Shown piece after piece: positions 23,592 to 30,542 of a DNA stretch of 34,499 bases. The translations under genes and the position numbers were made by a program. Where the stretch lies: positions 85,089 through 119,587 of the forward strand of contig NZ_LUKZ01000006.1 in assembly GCF_001633105.1 (NCBI RefSeq), written 5' to 3'. Source of the stretch: Acidovorax sp. GW101-3H11 (GTDB lineage Bacteria > Pseudomonadota > Gammaproteobacteria > Burkholderiales > Burkholderiaceae_C). Position 1 is the first letter of the stretch; each line of letters begins with the position of its first letter. The notes under the pieces were generated by a model. That model did not search any database and was not told the origin of the DNA. It saw only the letters and a list, made by a program, of their open reading frames with translations.

Positions 23592-24575
23592 TCACGGCGT
23601 GGGCTTTCGCGCGCGGGGCTTTTTCTGCACCGCAGGGCCGTGGGTCACCAGCTCTCTGGGCGTGAGCAGGTAGGCGGGGTTGTCCGCCACCATCTCCACC
23701 GCCAGGTCGATGAAGGCCCGCACACGCGCAGGCAGCGCCGTGCGGCTGCCGTAGTACACGTAGAGCGCCAGGTGCTGCGCCACATGCTGGGGCAGCAGCG
23801 GCACCAGCTGGCCGCTGCGCACCAGCGGCGCGGCCGTGACGCCCACCAGCTGGCCCACCGCATGGCCGCCCAGCACCGCGCGCGCCTCGGCTTCGATGTC
23901 GTTGGTGCAGAACGTGGGGTGGATGGTGCGCGCCACGATGTAGTCGCCCACCTGGAACTCCCAGGGCATGGGCTTGCCGGTGGATGCATGGCGAAAGCCG
24001 CTGCAGCGGTGCTGCGCCAGGTCGTCGATGCTGGCGGGTGCGCCATGGCGTGCGATGTAGGCGGGCGCGGCGCACACGATGAGCTGCAGCGTCAGCAGCC
24101 GCCGCGCCACCACGCCGCCCTCGGGCGGGTAGCCTGAACGGAAGCCCACATCCACGCGGTCTTCCACCCAGTTGCCGATGCGGTCGTCCAGCTGCACATC
24201 GGGCTCCACCAGCGGGTGGCGGCGGCAGAACGCGTGCAGCACCGGCCAGATCACCTCCAGCAGGATGGAGCGCGGCGCCACGATGCGCAGCGGCCCCGCC
24301 ATTTCTTCGCGCCCGCGCCGCGCGCCCTGCACCGCATGCTGCAGCGTGGCCAGGCCCGGCTGCGCCGAGGCCAGAAACTGCCGCCCCTCTTCGGTCAGGC
24401 TCAGGCTGCGCGTGGTGCGGTGGAACAGCCGCACGCCCAGGTGCGATTCGAGCTGCACCAGCAATTGGCTCGCTGCCTGGGGCGTGATGCCCTGCGCGGC
24501 CGCTGCCTGGCGCAGGCTGCCCAGCTCGGCGGCCTTGGCAAAGTTGGCGATGGCGCGCAGTTCATTGATGGCCAT
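23592..24575 (-). CDS. LysR-family transcriptional regulator (2)
   Basis: 327-residue LysR regulator: N-terminal winged helix SLRQAAAAQGITPQAASQLL followed by the HLGVRLFHRTTRSLSLTEEG recognition part, and an effector-binding domain. A basic tail (QKKPRARKPTP) ends the protein. The start at 24575 (MAINELRAIANF) is at the usual LysR position; a much longer upstream frame has no homology. It is divergent from the second SDR gene (24745). The stop is 16 bp from the SDR (1) stop, so genes are closely packed. Effector unknown. Confidence 0.9.
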   Translation of the reverse strand: MAINELRAIANFAKAAELGSLRQAAAAQGITPQAASQLLVQLESHLGVRLFHRTTRSLSLTEEGRQFLASAQPGLATLQHAVQGARRGREEMAGPLRIVAPRSILLEVIWPVLHAFCRRHPLVEPDVQLDDRIGNWVEDRVDVGFRSGYPPEGGVVARRLLTLQLIVCAAPAYIARHGAPASIDDLAQHRCSGFRHASTGKPMPWEFQVGDYIVARTIHPTFCTNDIEAEARAVLGGHAVGQLVGVTAAPLVRSGQLVPLLPQHVAQHLALYVYYGSRTALPARVRAFIDLAVEMVADNPAYLLTPRELVTHGPAVQKKPRARKPTP

Positions 24576-24615
24576 GGTGGTGGGGCGGTGGTGAGGCTGT
24601 GTTGGAGGGTGATTG

Positions 24616-24630
24616 GCAAGCATTGCTTGC
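24616..24630. promoter_or_regulatory. Candidate LysR operator GCAAGC-ATT-GCTTGC
   Basis: Perfect 6-bp arms around 3 bp, about 40 bp upstream of the LysR (2) start and 115 bp upstream of the divergent SDR. It resembles a LysR box in size and place. Assignment is by position only. Confidence 0.5.
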
Positions 24631-24744
24631 GAATGAATCGCCAAATTATGGGCTAGTCGCATGGCAATGGAATCCCTAAAGTTCGCCGCCGTGGGCACCC
24701 AAAGCGCCCACCCACGACCGAACACCACCACCCAAGGAATTGCC

Positions 24745-25656
24745 ATGGCCATTGCCTCTTCATCCACCCCCTCGTCTTCCACTTCAACTTCTTCTTCGTA
24801 CCCCCGCGTCTGGCTGATCACCGGCGCCTCGCGTGGCATCGGAGCGCGCATTGCCGAGGCCGCGCTGGCGCAGGGCGATGCCGTGGTCGCCACGTCGCGC
24901 AGCGCCGCATCCGTCGAGCAGCGCCTGGGCGCACACGACGCTCTGCTGCCCCTGGCGCTGGACGTGACCGACGAGACCCAGGCCCGCCATGCCGTGGGCG
25001 CGGCGCTCGACCGCTTCGGCCGCATCGACGTGCTGGTCAACAACGCGGGCTACGGCCTGCTGGGCGCGGTGGAAGAAGCCACCGCCGACGAGGTGCTGCG
25101 CCTGTACGACACCAATGTGTTCGGCTTGCTGCACGCGACCCGCGCCGTGCTGCCCGCCATGCGCGCACGCCGCGCCGGGCATGTGATCAACATCTCGTCG
25201 CTGGGCGGCGTGCAGTCGGCCGCCGGGTTTGGCCTGTACTGCTCCACCAAGTTCGCGGTCGAGGGCATCACCGAGGCGCTGCATGCCGAGCTGGCGCCGC
25301 TGGGCATCCACGCCACGGTGGTCGAGCCCGGGTACTTCCGCACCGAGTTTCTGGACAGCGCCTCGCTGGCCGTGTCGCCCCGCGTGCTGGACGACTACGC
25401 CCAAAGCGCTGGCGCCGTGCGCGAGGCCGCCCGCCGCATCAACCTGAACCAGCCCGGCGACCCCGTGCGCCTGGCCCGGGCTGTGATGCAGCTGGTGGCC
25501 AGCCCCACGCCCCCGCTGCGCCTGCCGCTGGGCACGGACACGTTGCAAACCATTGCCGACAAACATGCCTTTGTGGCGAACGAGACGGCGCAGTGGCGTG
25601 CGGTGGCAGCGTCCACGGACTTCCCGGCGCAGGAAGCCGCGCTTCAGGCGGCGTGA
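24745..25656 (+). CDS. Short-chain dehydrogenase/reductase (SDR)
   Basis: 303-residue SDR. The cofactor motif TGASRGIG (26-33), NNAG (99-102) and the catalytic Ser151/152, Tyr165 and Lys169 (YCSTK) are present. Residues 5-19 are a Ser/Thr-rich low-complexity stretch not needed by the fold. The start at 24745 has AAGGAAT upstream; an in-frame ATG at 24661 was rejected as it overlaps the control region. It is divergent from LysR (2). The C-terminal extension after residue 230 resembles 'SDR family oxidoreductase' proteins acting on ketones. Copy d of the repeat begins 5 bp after the stop. Confidence 0.9.
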   Translation: MAIASSSTPSSSTSTSSSYPRVWLITGASRGIGARIAEAALAQGDAVVATSRSAASVEQRLGAHDALLPLALDVTDETQARHAVGAALDRFGRIDVLVNNAGYGLLGAVEEATADEVLRLYDTNVFGLLHATRAVLPAMRARRAGHVINISSLGGVQSAAGFGLYCSTKFAVEGITEALHAELAPLGIHATVVEPGYFRTEFLDSASLAVSPRVLDDYAQSAGAVREAARRINLNQPGDPVRLARAVMQLVASPTPPLRLPLGTDTLQTIADKHAFVANETAQWRAVAASTDFPAQEAALQAA

Positions 25657-25661
25657 GTAAT

Positions 25662-25722
25662 TGCTCTTTTTTTGATAGCTTATGACGCCCTGCCATCGGG
25701 CGGCAGGGGTTATTTTGGCTCA
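25662..25722 (+). repeat. Orientation-locked 60-bp repeat, copy d
   Basis: Starts TGCTCTTTTTTTGATAGCTT 5 bp after the SDR stop, on the same strand, and ends TTATTTTGGCTC. A GC-rich hairpin CGCCCTGCCATCGGGCGGCA replaces the middle part. Confidence 0.75.
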
Positions 25723-25764
25723 AGTTTCTGGACCCGGGAGCTGCGGGCGAGGGGCTGCCCGCGC

Positions 25765-26298
25765 TCACACCGCCCGCGCAAATTCCATCACCCAGTTCAC
25801 CTCCCACGTCGCGCCGCCGTCAGCCGAGAACGCCTGCTGCCAGCGTGGTGCGCCGGTGTGCATCTGGGACCACTCGAAGCGCACGCGCACCGGGCGGCCC
25901 TCGAACAGCTCCTCGCCTTCAAAAATGCCCACACCGTCCTGAAAGCCACCCACCACGGGCGGCAGCAGCTGGCCGGTGGCAGGGTCCAGGCCACCGGTGA
26001 GGTTGTCGAGCCAGTAGATGCTCCAGCGCTGCGATTCGGGGCTGAACACCCGCAGCGCCATGCCCACAAAGCCGGGCTTCCAGGCCAGGGGCGTGAAGCT
26101 GTCGTGGTTGCCGATGCCACCGGGCAATGGATGCGCGGTGCCGGCGGCATCAAAAACCTCCCAGTCGTTGCAGCCTGCCAGGCGCCGCACCAGGCGCGTG
26201 TTGCGAATGCGCCAGGGGCCCATGAGGAAATCAAAGTCGCGCGCGGCGCTGGGGGCCACGGCGGGCGAGGGGATGGTGATGAGATGGGGTGTGGTCAT
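25765..26298 (-). CDS. Small conserved protein of unknown function (DUF1579-like)
   Basis: 177-residue protein, not firmly recognised. It contains DFDFLMGPWRIRNTRLVRRL and later FTPLAWKPGFVGMALRVFSP and FEWSQMHTGAPRWQQAFSAD, patterns shared with 'heme-binding-like' or DUF1579-type beta-barrel proteins in which a start domain FLxGxW is typical. The ATG at 26298 is used; an alternative ATG at 26319 overlaps the stop of the NIPSNAP gene (TGATG) and would add seven residues. It is the second gene of an operon with the NIPSNAP gene, so they probably act together. Confidence 0.72.
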   Translation of the reverse strand: MTTPHLITIPSPAVAPSAARDFDFLMGPWRIRNTRLVRRLAGCNDWEVFDAAGTAHPLPGGIGNHDSFTPLAWKPGFVGMALRVFSPESQRWSIYWLDNLTGGLDPATGQLLPPVVGGFQDGVGIFEGEELFEGRPVRVRFEWSQMHTGAPRWQQAFSADGGATWEVNWVMEFARAV

Positions 26299-26318
26299 GG
26301 TCGTATTCCGCTGAGGCA

Positions 26319-27092
26319 TCACGCGTGCAAGGCGCTGCGCGCCGTGGGCTGCAGGCGCAAGGTGTGGGGCGGGCCTGCGAGCCAGGGCGCCAGGCCCGGG
26401 GCCACGCCGCGCTGCCACGCGCCGGTGGTGGTCACGGCCTGGGCCGCTGCCGCGCTGCCAAACAGGGCCAGCGCCAGCAGCACGGGTTCGCCCTCGCGCA
26501 CGGGCAGGCGGGGGAAGGTGTTGGCACTGGCCTCGGTGCAGTACCAGGCCACCTGGCGCGCGCCGCTGCGCTGCAGCAGCGGGGCCATGCGGTGGTGGCA
26601 GAAGTCCAGCAGCGCGGGCGTGGGGCTCTCGCGCAGGGGGAAGGCGGTGGCCGTGAGCACGCCCGGTGCTGCACCGCTGCTGCCGGGCGCAGGGCGCGTG
26701 TGCTGGGGCAAAGCGATGGCGGCGCCGGGCCAGGCGGGGCGCAGCAGCAGCACGTTGTCCGAATCGACCATGGTGGTGTTGGCTGCGTTGCGGTGCGCGG
26801 CCCACACCGGGCCCCCGTAGAAGCCTTCGAGCGCGCGGCGGCGGGATTCCATGCTGGCAAAGCCGCGCAGCCACACAAACATGTCGGGCCGGTCCAGGTC
26901 GCGGAACTGGCCCAGCACACGCATGCCCTGGGCCTCCTGCGTCTCCACCAACGCGCGGTCGAACAGGTCGATGAGCACCTCGCGCTGCTGCGGGTGCAAT
27001 GTGTACTGGCGCAGCTCGACAACGGCGCATTCGTCGGCGGCAGGCGGGGCTGCGCAGGGAGGGAGTGGCGGGGCCATGAGGGCTTCGGACAT
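26319..27092 (-). CDS. NIPSNAP-family protein
   Basis: 257-residue protein with a NIPSNAP domain, a ferredoxin-like dimeric alpha/beta fold: VVELRQYTLHPQQREVLIDLF near the start, and the second copy of the fold around VAWYCTEASANTFPRLPVRE. NIPSNAP proteins are involved in oxidative or aromatic metabolism in some bacteria, but the reaction is unknown. The start at 27092 has AGGAG at 8 bp. A palindrome 27152-27176 lies upstream, on the way to the divergent YafY regulator, and is its likely operator. Confidence 0.85.
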   Translation of the reverse strand: MSEALMAPPLPPCAAPPAADECAVVELRQYTLHPQQREVLIDLFDRALVETQEAQGMRVLGQFRDLDRPDMFVWLRGFASMESRRRALEGFYGGPVWAAHRNAANTTMVDSDNVLLLRPAWPGAAIALPQHTRPAPGSSGAAPGVLTATAFPLRESPTPALLDFCHHRMAPLLQRSGARQVAWYCTEASANTFPRLPVREGEPVLLALALFGSAAAAQAVTTTGAWQRGVAPGLAPWLAGPPHTLRLQPTARSALHA

Positions 27093-27151
27093 GCGGGGCT
27101 CCTGGTGAGAAAAGGGCAGAAAAACACAACGAGCCCGCAGTCTGCGCCGCC

Positions 27152-27176
27152 ATACCTGCCACCTTATGGCAGGTAT
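27152..27176. promoter_or_regulatory. Perfect palindromic operator for a YafY/WYL regulator
   Basis: ATACCTGCCA (27152-27161), 5-bp spacer CCTTA, TGGCAGGTAT (27167-27176): perfect 10-bp arms. It lies 60 bp upstream of the NIPSNAP start and about 200 bp upstream of the YafY gene. This type of palindrome is usual for WYL-domain regulators, so it is proposed as the site of the neighbouring YafY protein. Confidence 0.82.
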
Positions 27177-27204
27177 TTGGGATATCTTTGTGCATCGCTT
27201 TTCA

Positions 27205-27344
27205 GAGCGGCTAAAAAACTCTTTTGGCGTCGTTGCCGCGTCGTTGCCGCGTCTTGTCGTACCAGGCGTACTGCGCGTACTACTCGTACTGCCTGCGACG
27301 CAGCGCCTGGCCAGAACCGCTTCGCTGAGTTTTGTTAGCCGCTC
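27205..27344. repeat. Nested-palindrome element D (140 bp) with four GTAC at 9-bp spacing
   Basis: Outer arms AGAGCGGCTAAAAAACTC (27205-27222) and GAGTTTTGTTAGCCGCTCT (27326-27344; one extra base). Inside are a CGTCGTTGC and a GCGCCT, the same core flanks as elements A, B and C. The centre differs: GTAC occurs at 27259, 27268, 27277 and 27286, exactly 9 bp apart. A tandem GTCGTTGCCGC duplication is near 27230-27251. It sits between the NIPSNAP operator and the YafY gene start. Confidence 0.7.
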
Positions 27345-27373
27345 TTGTTGCACCCACCACGCCCTTTTGCCCC

Positions 27374-28399
27374 ATGCGCGCCAGCCGCCTGCTTTCCCTT
27401 CAGATGCTGCTCGAAACCCGGGGCCGCATGAGCGCGACCGCGCTGGCCGATGCGCTGGAGGTGTCGGTGCGCACGCTCTACCGCGATGTGGACCAGTTGA
27501 GCGCCGCCGGTGTTCCCATCTATGCCGAGCGCGGGCGCCACGGCGGGTTTGCGCTGCTGCCGGGGTGGAAGACCACGCTCACCGGCCTCACGCCGTCTGA
27601 GGCGCAGGCCGTGTTCTTGAGCGGCTTGCCCGGCCCCGCGCAGGACCTGGGCCTGGGCGGCGATGTGGAGGGCGCGCGGCTCAAGCTGCTGGCCGCGCTG
27701 CCCGCTGGGTGGCGCGACGACGCCCAGCGCGTGAGCGCCCGCCTGCACCTGGACCCGGTGGACTGGTACCGCGAGAGCGAGCCCACGCCGCACCTGGCGA
27801 CCGTGGCCGCCGCCGTTTGGAACGGCCACCAGATCCGCATGCGCTACGAGAGCTGGACGGATACCGTGGAGCGCACGGTGAGCCCGCTGGGCCTGGTGCT
27901 CAAGGCGGGGGTCTGGTACCTGGTGGCGCTGCCTGTGGCGCCCGCAGTGGCGAAGGCCGCACAGGGCACGAGCACAGGCACGGCCCAGGGCGGGCCGCGC
28001 ACCTACCGCGTGTCCAGCATCCGCGCCGCCACCGCACTGGCGACGCCCGTGCGCCGCCCCGCGCGGTTTGATCTGCCGGCCTACTGGGCCGCGTCCATCC
28101 AGCGTTTTGAAGCGGAGATCTACACCGGCCAGGCGCAGGTGCTGGCCACGCCTGCGGGGCTGCAGGGGCTGCGTGCGCTCAGCAGTGCCGTGGCGCGCGC
28201 GGTGGCGGCCGCCAAGCCATCGCGCCGCGTGGACGGGCGCGTGGCCGTCACCCTGCCCATCGAGTCGGTGGAACATGCCTGCGGCCAGCTGATGCGCCTG
28301 TCACCGCAGGTGGAGGTGCTGCGGCCTGTGGCGTTGCGCCGTGCGCTGGTGCAGCGGCTGCGGGCCACGGCGCAGCTGTATGGTCTTGGTGTGCTATGA
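27374..28399 (+). CDS. YafY-family (HTH + WYL) transcriptional regulator
   Basis: 341-residue regulator with an N-terminal helix-turn-helix of the DeoR/YafY type (MSATALADALEVSVRTLYRD, then VDQLSAAGVPIYAERGRHGG) and a C-terminal WYL sensing domain (recognised around VERTVSPLGLVLKAGVWYLV, then YRVSSIRAATALATPVRR). It is divergent from the NIPSNAP operon and probably its regulator. The start at 27374 (MRASRLLSLQ) is preferred to 27332 because of its position before the HTH. The stop TGA (28397-28399) is inside the first bases of copy e of the 60-bp repeat. Confidence 0.87.
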   Translation: MRASRLLSLQMLLETRGRMSATALADALEVSVRTLYRDVDQLSAAGVPIYAERGRHGGFALLPGWKTTLTGLTPSEAQAVFLSGLPGPAQDLGLGGDVEGARLKLLAALPAGWRDDAQRVSARLHLDPVDWYRESEPTPHLATVAAAVWNGHQIRMRYESWTDTVERTVSPLGLVLKAGVWYLVALPVAPAVAKAAQGTSTGTAQGGPRTYRVSSIRAATALATPVRRPARFDLPAYWAASIQRFEAEIYTGQAQVLATPAGLQGLRALSSAVARAVAAAKPSRRVDGRVAVTLPIESVEHACGQLMRLSPQVEVLRPVALRRALVQRLRATAQLYGLGVL

Positions 28400-28449
28400 A
28401 TTTAATAGCTTAAAGGGCAATGTGGGTGCGCGCAGAAGGCTGAAAAACC
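28392..28449 (+). repeat. Orientation-locked 60-bp repeat, copy e (supplies the yafY stop)
   Basis: Starts TGCTATGAATTTAATAGCTT; the TGA at 28397-28399 within it is the stop codon of the YafY-family gene. The 3' part (GTGCGCGCAGAAGGCTGAAAAACC) follows the consensus. Confidence 0.75.
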
Positions 28450-28464
28450 TCTGAGGCACCGGGC

Positions 28465-29139
28465 TCACAGCCCCCGCTCCACCATGTCCAGCAGCCGCTG
28501 GCTCAACGCGTCCAGCATCTGCTGCGGCGTGCCGCGCAGCGGCCCGTCGATGGCGAGCAGGGCCATGCCATGCACGGTGGACCAGGCCAGATATTCCGCG
28601 CCCTGGCGCCGCGCGGCAGGCAGCGCACCTGCGGCCACCAGGTCATCCAGCGCCGCGCTCAGGTGCTCAAAGGGGTTGAGGCCCGTAGCGCCGCCCAGGG
28701 CCGGGTCGGGCTGTTGCTGCACGGTGAAGCGGCCGCCAAACGCGGTGCGGAACAGGCCCGTCTCGGCCTGGGCAAAACGCAAATAGCCCGCGCCCACGGC
28801 GCGCACCCTGGCATGGGCCTGCTGGGTGGCGGTGCCGGTGGCGGGCACCTGGGCCAGCTCGGCCTCCATGAAGCGTGCGGCGGCGGCCACGGCGGCGGCG
28901 CGCACGGCGCCCAGCAGGTCGTCGCGGTTGGCAAAGTGGCGGTAGGCCGCGTTGGGCGCCACGCCCGCGCGGCGCGTGGCCTCGCGCAGCACCACGGCGT
29001 CGGGGCCGCCCTGGCGGGCCAGTTCGATGCCCGCGTCCAGCAGCGCGCGGCGCAGGTCGCCATGGCGGTAGGTGCTGCGGGCCGCAGCGCGGGCCGCAGC
29101 GCGGGCCGGTTCGGGCGTGTTGCCGGTGGTTACGTGCAT
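28465..29139 (-). CDS. TetR-family transcriptional repressor
   Basis: 224-residue TetR regulator. The N-terminal HTH is RHGDLRRALLDAGIELARQG through RRAGVAPNAAYRHFANRDDL (recognition helix NAAYRHF). The C-terminal half is a helical ligand-binding domain with the 'TetR_C' type end (WSTVHGMALLAIDGPL). An Ala-rich repeat (AARAAARAAARSTYR) is at the N-terminus. The start at 29139 (MHVTTGNTPEPARA) is used; longer frames upstream read into the operator. It is divergent from the VOC-DUF1579-MFS genes and likely represses them. Confidence 0.9.
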   Translation of the reverse strand: MHVTTGNTPEPARAAARAAARSTYRHGDLRRALLDAGIELARQGGPDAVVLREATRRAGVAPNAAYRHFANRDDLLGAVRAAAVAAAARFMEAELAQVPATGTATQQAHARVRAVGAGYLRFAQAETGLFRTAFGGRFTVQQQPDPALGGATGLNPFEHLSAALDDLVAAGALPAARRQGAEYLAWSTVHGMALLAIDGPLRGTPQQMLDALSQRLLDMVERGL

Positions 29140-29150
29140 GTGGTTCTGGA

Positions 29151-29198
29151 TGTGGACACTGTCCATTATCTTTGTTATGGTTTGTGGACGGTGTTCAC
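29151..29198. promoter_or_regulatory. Two TetR operator copies, 33 bp apart
   Basis: Copy 1 TGTGGACACTGTCCA (29151-29165) contains a perfect palindrome TGGACA-C-TGTCCA. Copy 2 TGTGGACGGTGTTCA (29184-29198) matches 12 of 15 positions. They are exactly 33 bp apart, three helical turns, between the divergent TetR and VOC starts. Confidence 0.75.
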
Positions 29199-29250
29199 AA
29201 TTGCACGCCGACACTCCTTTTTTGCACCCCCACCCCGCCAGGAGACCCCC

Positions 29251-29679
29251 ATGAAAGTCGAGCCCTATCTGATGTTTGAAGGTCGCTGCGAAGAGGCGCT
29301 GGATTTCTACCGCCGGGCGCTGGGCGCCCAGGTCAAGCTGCTCATGCGCTACAAGGACAACCCCGACCCGGCCGGTGCCCCGGGCTGTGCGGATGGCAGC
29401 GGCGGCGGGCCCACGCCCGAGATGGTGATGCACGCCGAGTTCTCTGTCGGCCAGACCACGCTGATGGCGTCGGACGGCATGGGCTCGGGCAAGGCGAAGT
29501 TCGAGGGCATCTCGCTGGCCCTGAGCCCCGCCAGCGTGGCCGATGCCGAGCGCCTGTTCCATGCGCTGGCTGACGGTGGCCAGGTGCAGATGCCGCTGGG
29601 CAAGACGTTCTTCTCGCAGGCCTTTGGCATGGTGGCAGACCGCTTTGGCGTGCCGTGGATGGTGGTGGGGCCGGAGTGA
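29251..29679 (+). CDS. VOC-family protein, PhnB-like
   Basis: 142-residue protein of the PhnB/YjdN-type VOC fold: EPYLMFEGRCEEALDFYRRA at the start, HAEFSVGQTTLMASD in the middle, and FGMVADRFGVPWMV at the end. These small proteins are usually metal-binding dimers; the E. coli PhnB homologue is not an enzyme of phosphonate breakdown, and the role is unknown. Start 29251 has AGGAGA upstream. It is the first gene of a likely operon with the DUF1579 gene and perhaps the MFS gene, under TetR control. Confidence 0.87.
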   Translation: MKVEPYLMFEGRCEEALDFYRRALGAQVKLLMRYKDNPDPAGAPGCADGSGGGPTPEMVMHAEFSVGQTTLMASDGMGSGKAKFEGISLALSPASVADAERLFHALADGGQVQMPLGKTFFSQAFGMVADRFGVPWMVVGPE

Positions 29680-29749
29680 ACGTGCGCTGGCCATGCCTCC
29701 ATCCAAGCATCCATTCTTTCTTTCTTCCTTTGATCGTCAGGAGACACCC

Positions 29750-30235
29750 ATGATGAATCCCGAACCCCATGCCATGCACCGCTGGCTGCAGCAGTTGCTG
29801 GGCCCCTGGACCAGCACCTCCAGCTGCGACGCGCCGCCCGGCGGATCGGCCGAACAATCCGTGGGCGCCGAGCACGGCCGTGCGCTGGGCGATCTGTGGG
29901 TGATCCTGGAAGGCACGGGCACCATGCCCGATGGCGGCGAGGCGCGCATGCAGATGACGCTGGGCTACGACCCCGAGAAGCAAGTGTTTCTGGGCACCTG
30001 GGTGGGCTCGATGATGAGCCACATGTGGATCTACCGGGGCACGCTCGATGCCGACCAGAAGGTGCTGACTCTGGAGACCGAGGGCCCAAGCTTCAAGGGC
30101 GACGGCAAGACGGCGCGTTACCGCGACGTGATCACCATCGTGGGGCCGCGCGAGCGCACGCTGACCTCGTTTGGCGAGCAACCCGACGGGAGCTGGAACC
30201 AGATCATGCAAGCAAAGTACAAGAAGACCCCCTGA
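29750..30235 (+). CDS. DUF1579 domain protein
   Basis: 161-residue protein with DUF1579 signature: WLQQLLGPWTSTSSCDAPPG near the start, then MTLGYDPEKQVFLGTWVGSM, IYRGTLDADQKVLTLETEGP and a C-terminal YRDVITIVGPRERTLTSF. It is a predicted calycin-like beta-barrel; the ligand is unknown. The first of two adjacent ATGs (29750 and 29753) follows an AGGAGA at 8 bp. The stop (30233-30235) marks the beginning of the left arm of nested-palindrome element C. Confidence 0.88.
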   Translation: MMNPEPHAMHRWLQQLLGPWTSTSSCDAPPGGSAEQSVGAEHGRALGDLWVILEGTGTMPDGGEARMQMTLGYDPEKQVFLGTWVGSMMSHMWIYRGTLDADQKVLTLETEGPSFKGDGKTARYRDVITIVGPRERTLTSFGEQPDGSWNQIMQAKYKKTP

Positions 30236-30396
30236 GAGACTGAGAGTCTTTTGTCCACGCCCGCCTGGCACCCAAGACCCCCCGGTTCGTCGTTGCAAAT
30301 GCTCGCCATAGCCCGCGCTATGGCTGTGCTTTGCGCCTAGATCCGGGGCGCTCTTGTGCACCCTTCGGGCGCGCCCAAAAAACTCCCAGTCTCTGA
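30233..30396. repeat. Nested-palindrome element C (164 bp)
   Basis: Outer arms TGAGAGACTGAGAGTCTTTTG (30233-30253, 21 bases; 18 of 21 match the complement at 30376-30396). Then an imperfect inner pair around 30268-30286 and 30341-30361. The core is CGTCGTTGC ... CCATAGC/GCTATGG ... GCGCCT, as in A and B. It is in the 307-bp gap between the DUF1579 and MFS genes; a CCCCCT/AGGGGG hairpin follows at 30410-30428. No gene was found in this gap. Confidence 0.7.
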
Positions 30397-30542
30397 GCCT
30401 TGCGCGGCTTCCCCCTGCAAGGGGGACGCACCCGGTGAACTGGCGGAGCCAGATCCACGGGGGCGCTGGCCTTGCGCCGCGCCCTTTGCAACCGCCGCGC
30501 ATGACACACTGCGGCGGAATCCTCTTTCACCACCGCCGTCCC

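Noticed and set aside
30410..30428. CCCCCT/AGGGGG hairpin as terminator of the DUF1579 transcript
   Set aside because: No T-run follows the stem, and it is closer to the MFS gene than to the stop; left as an unexplained hairpin.
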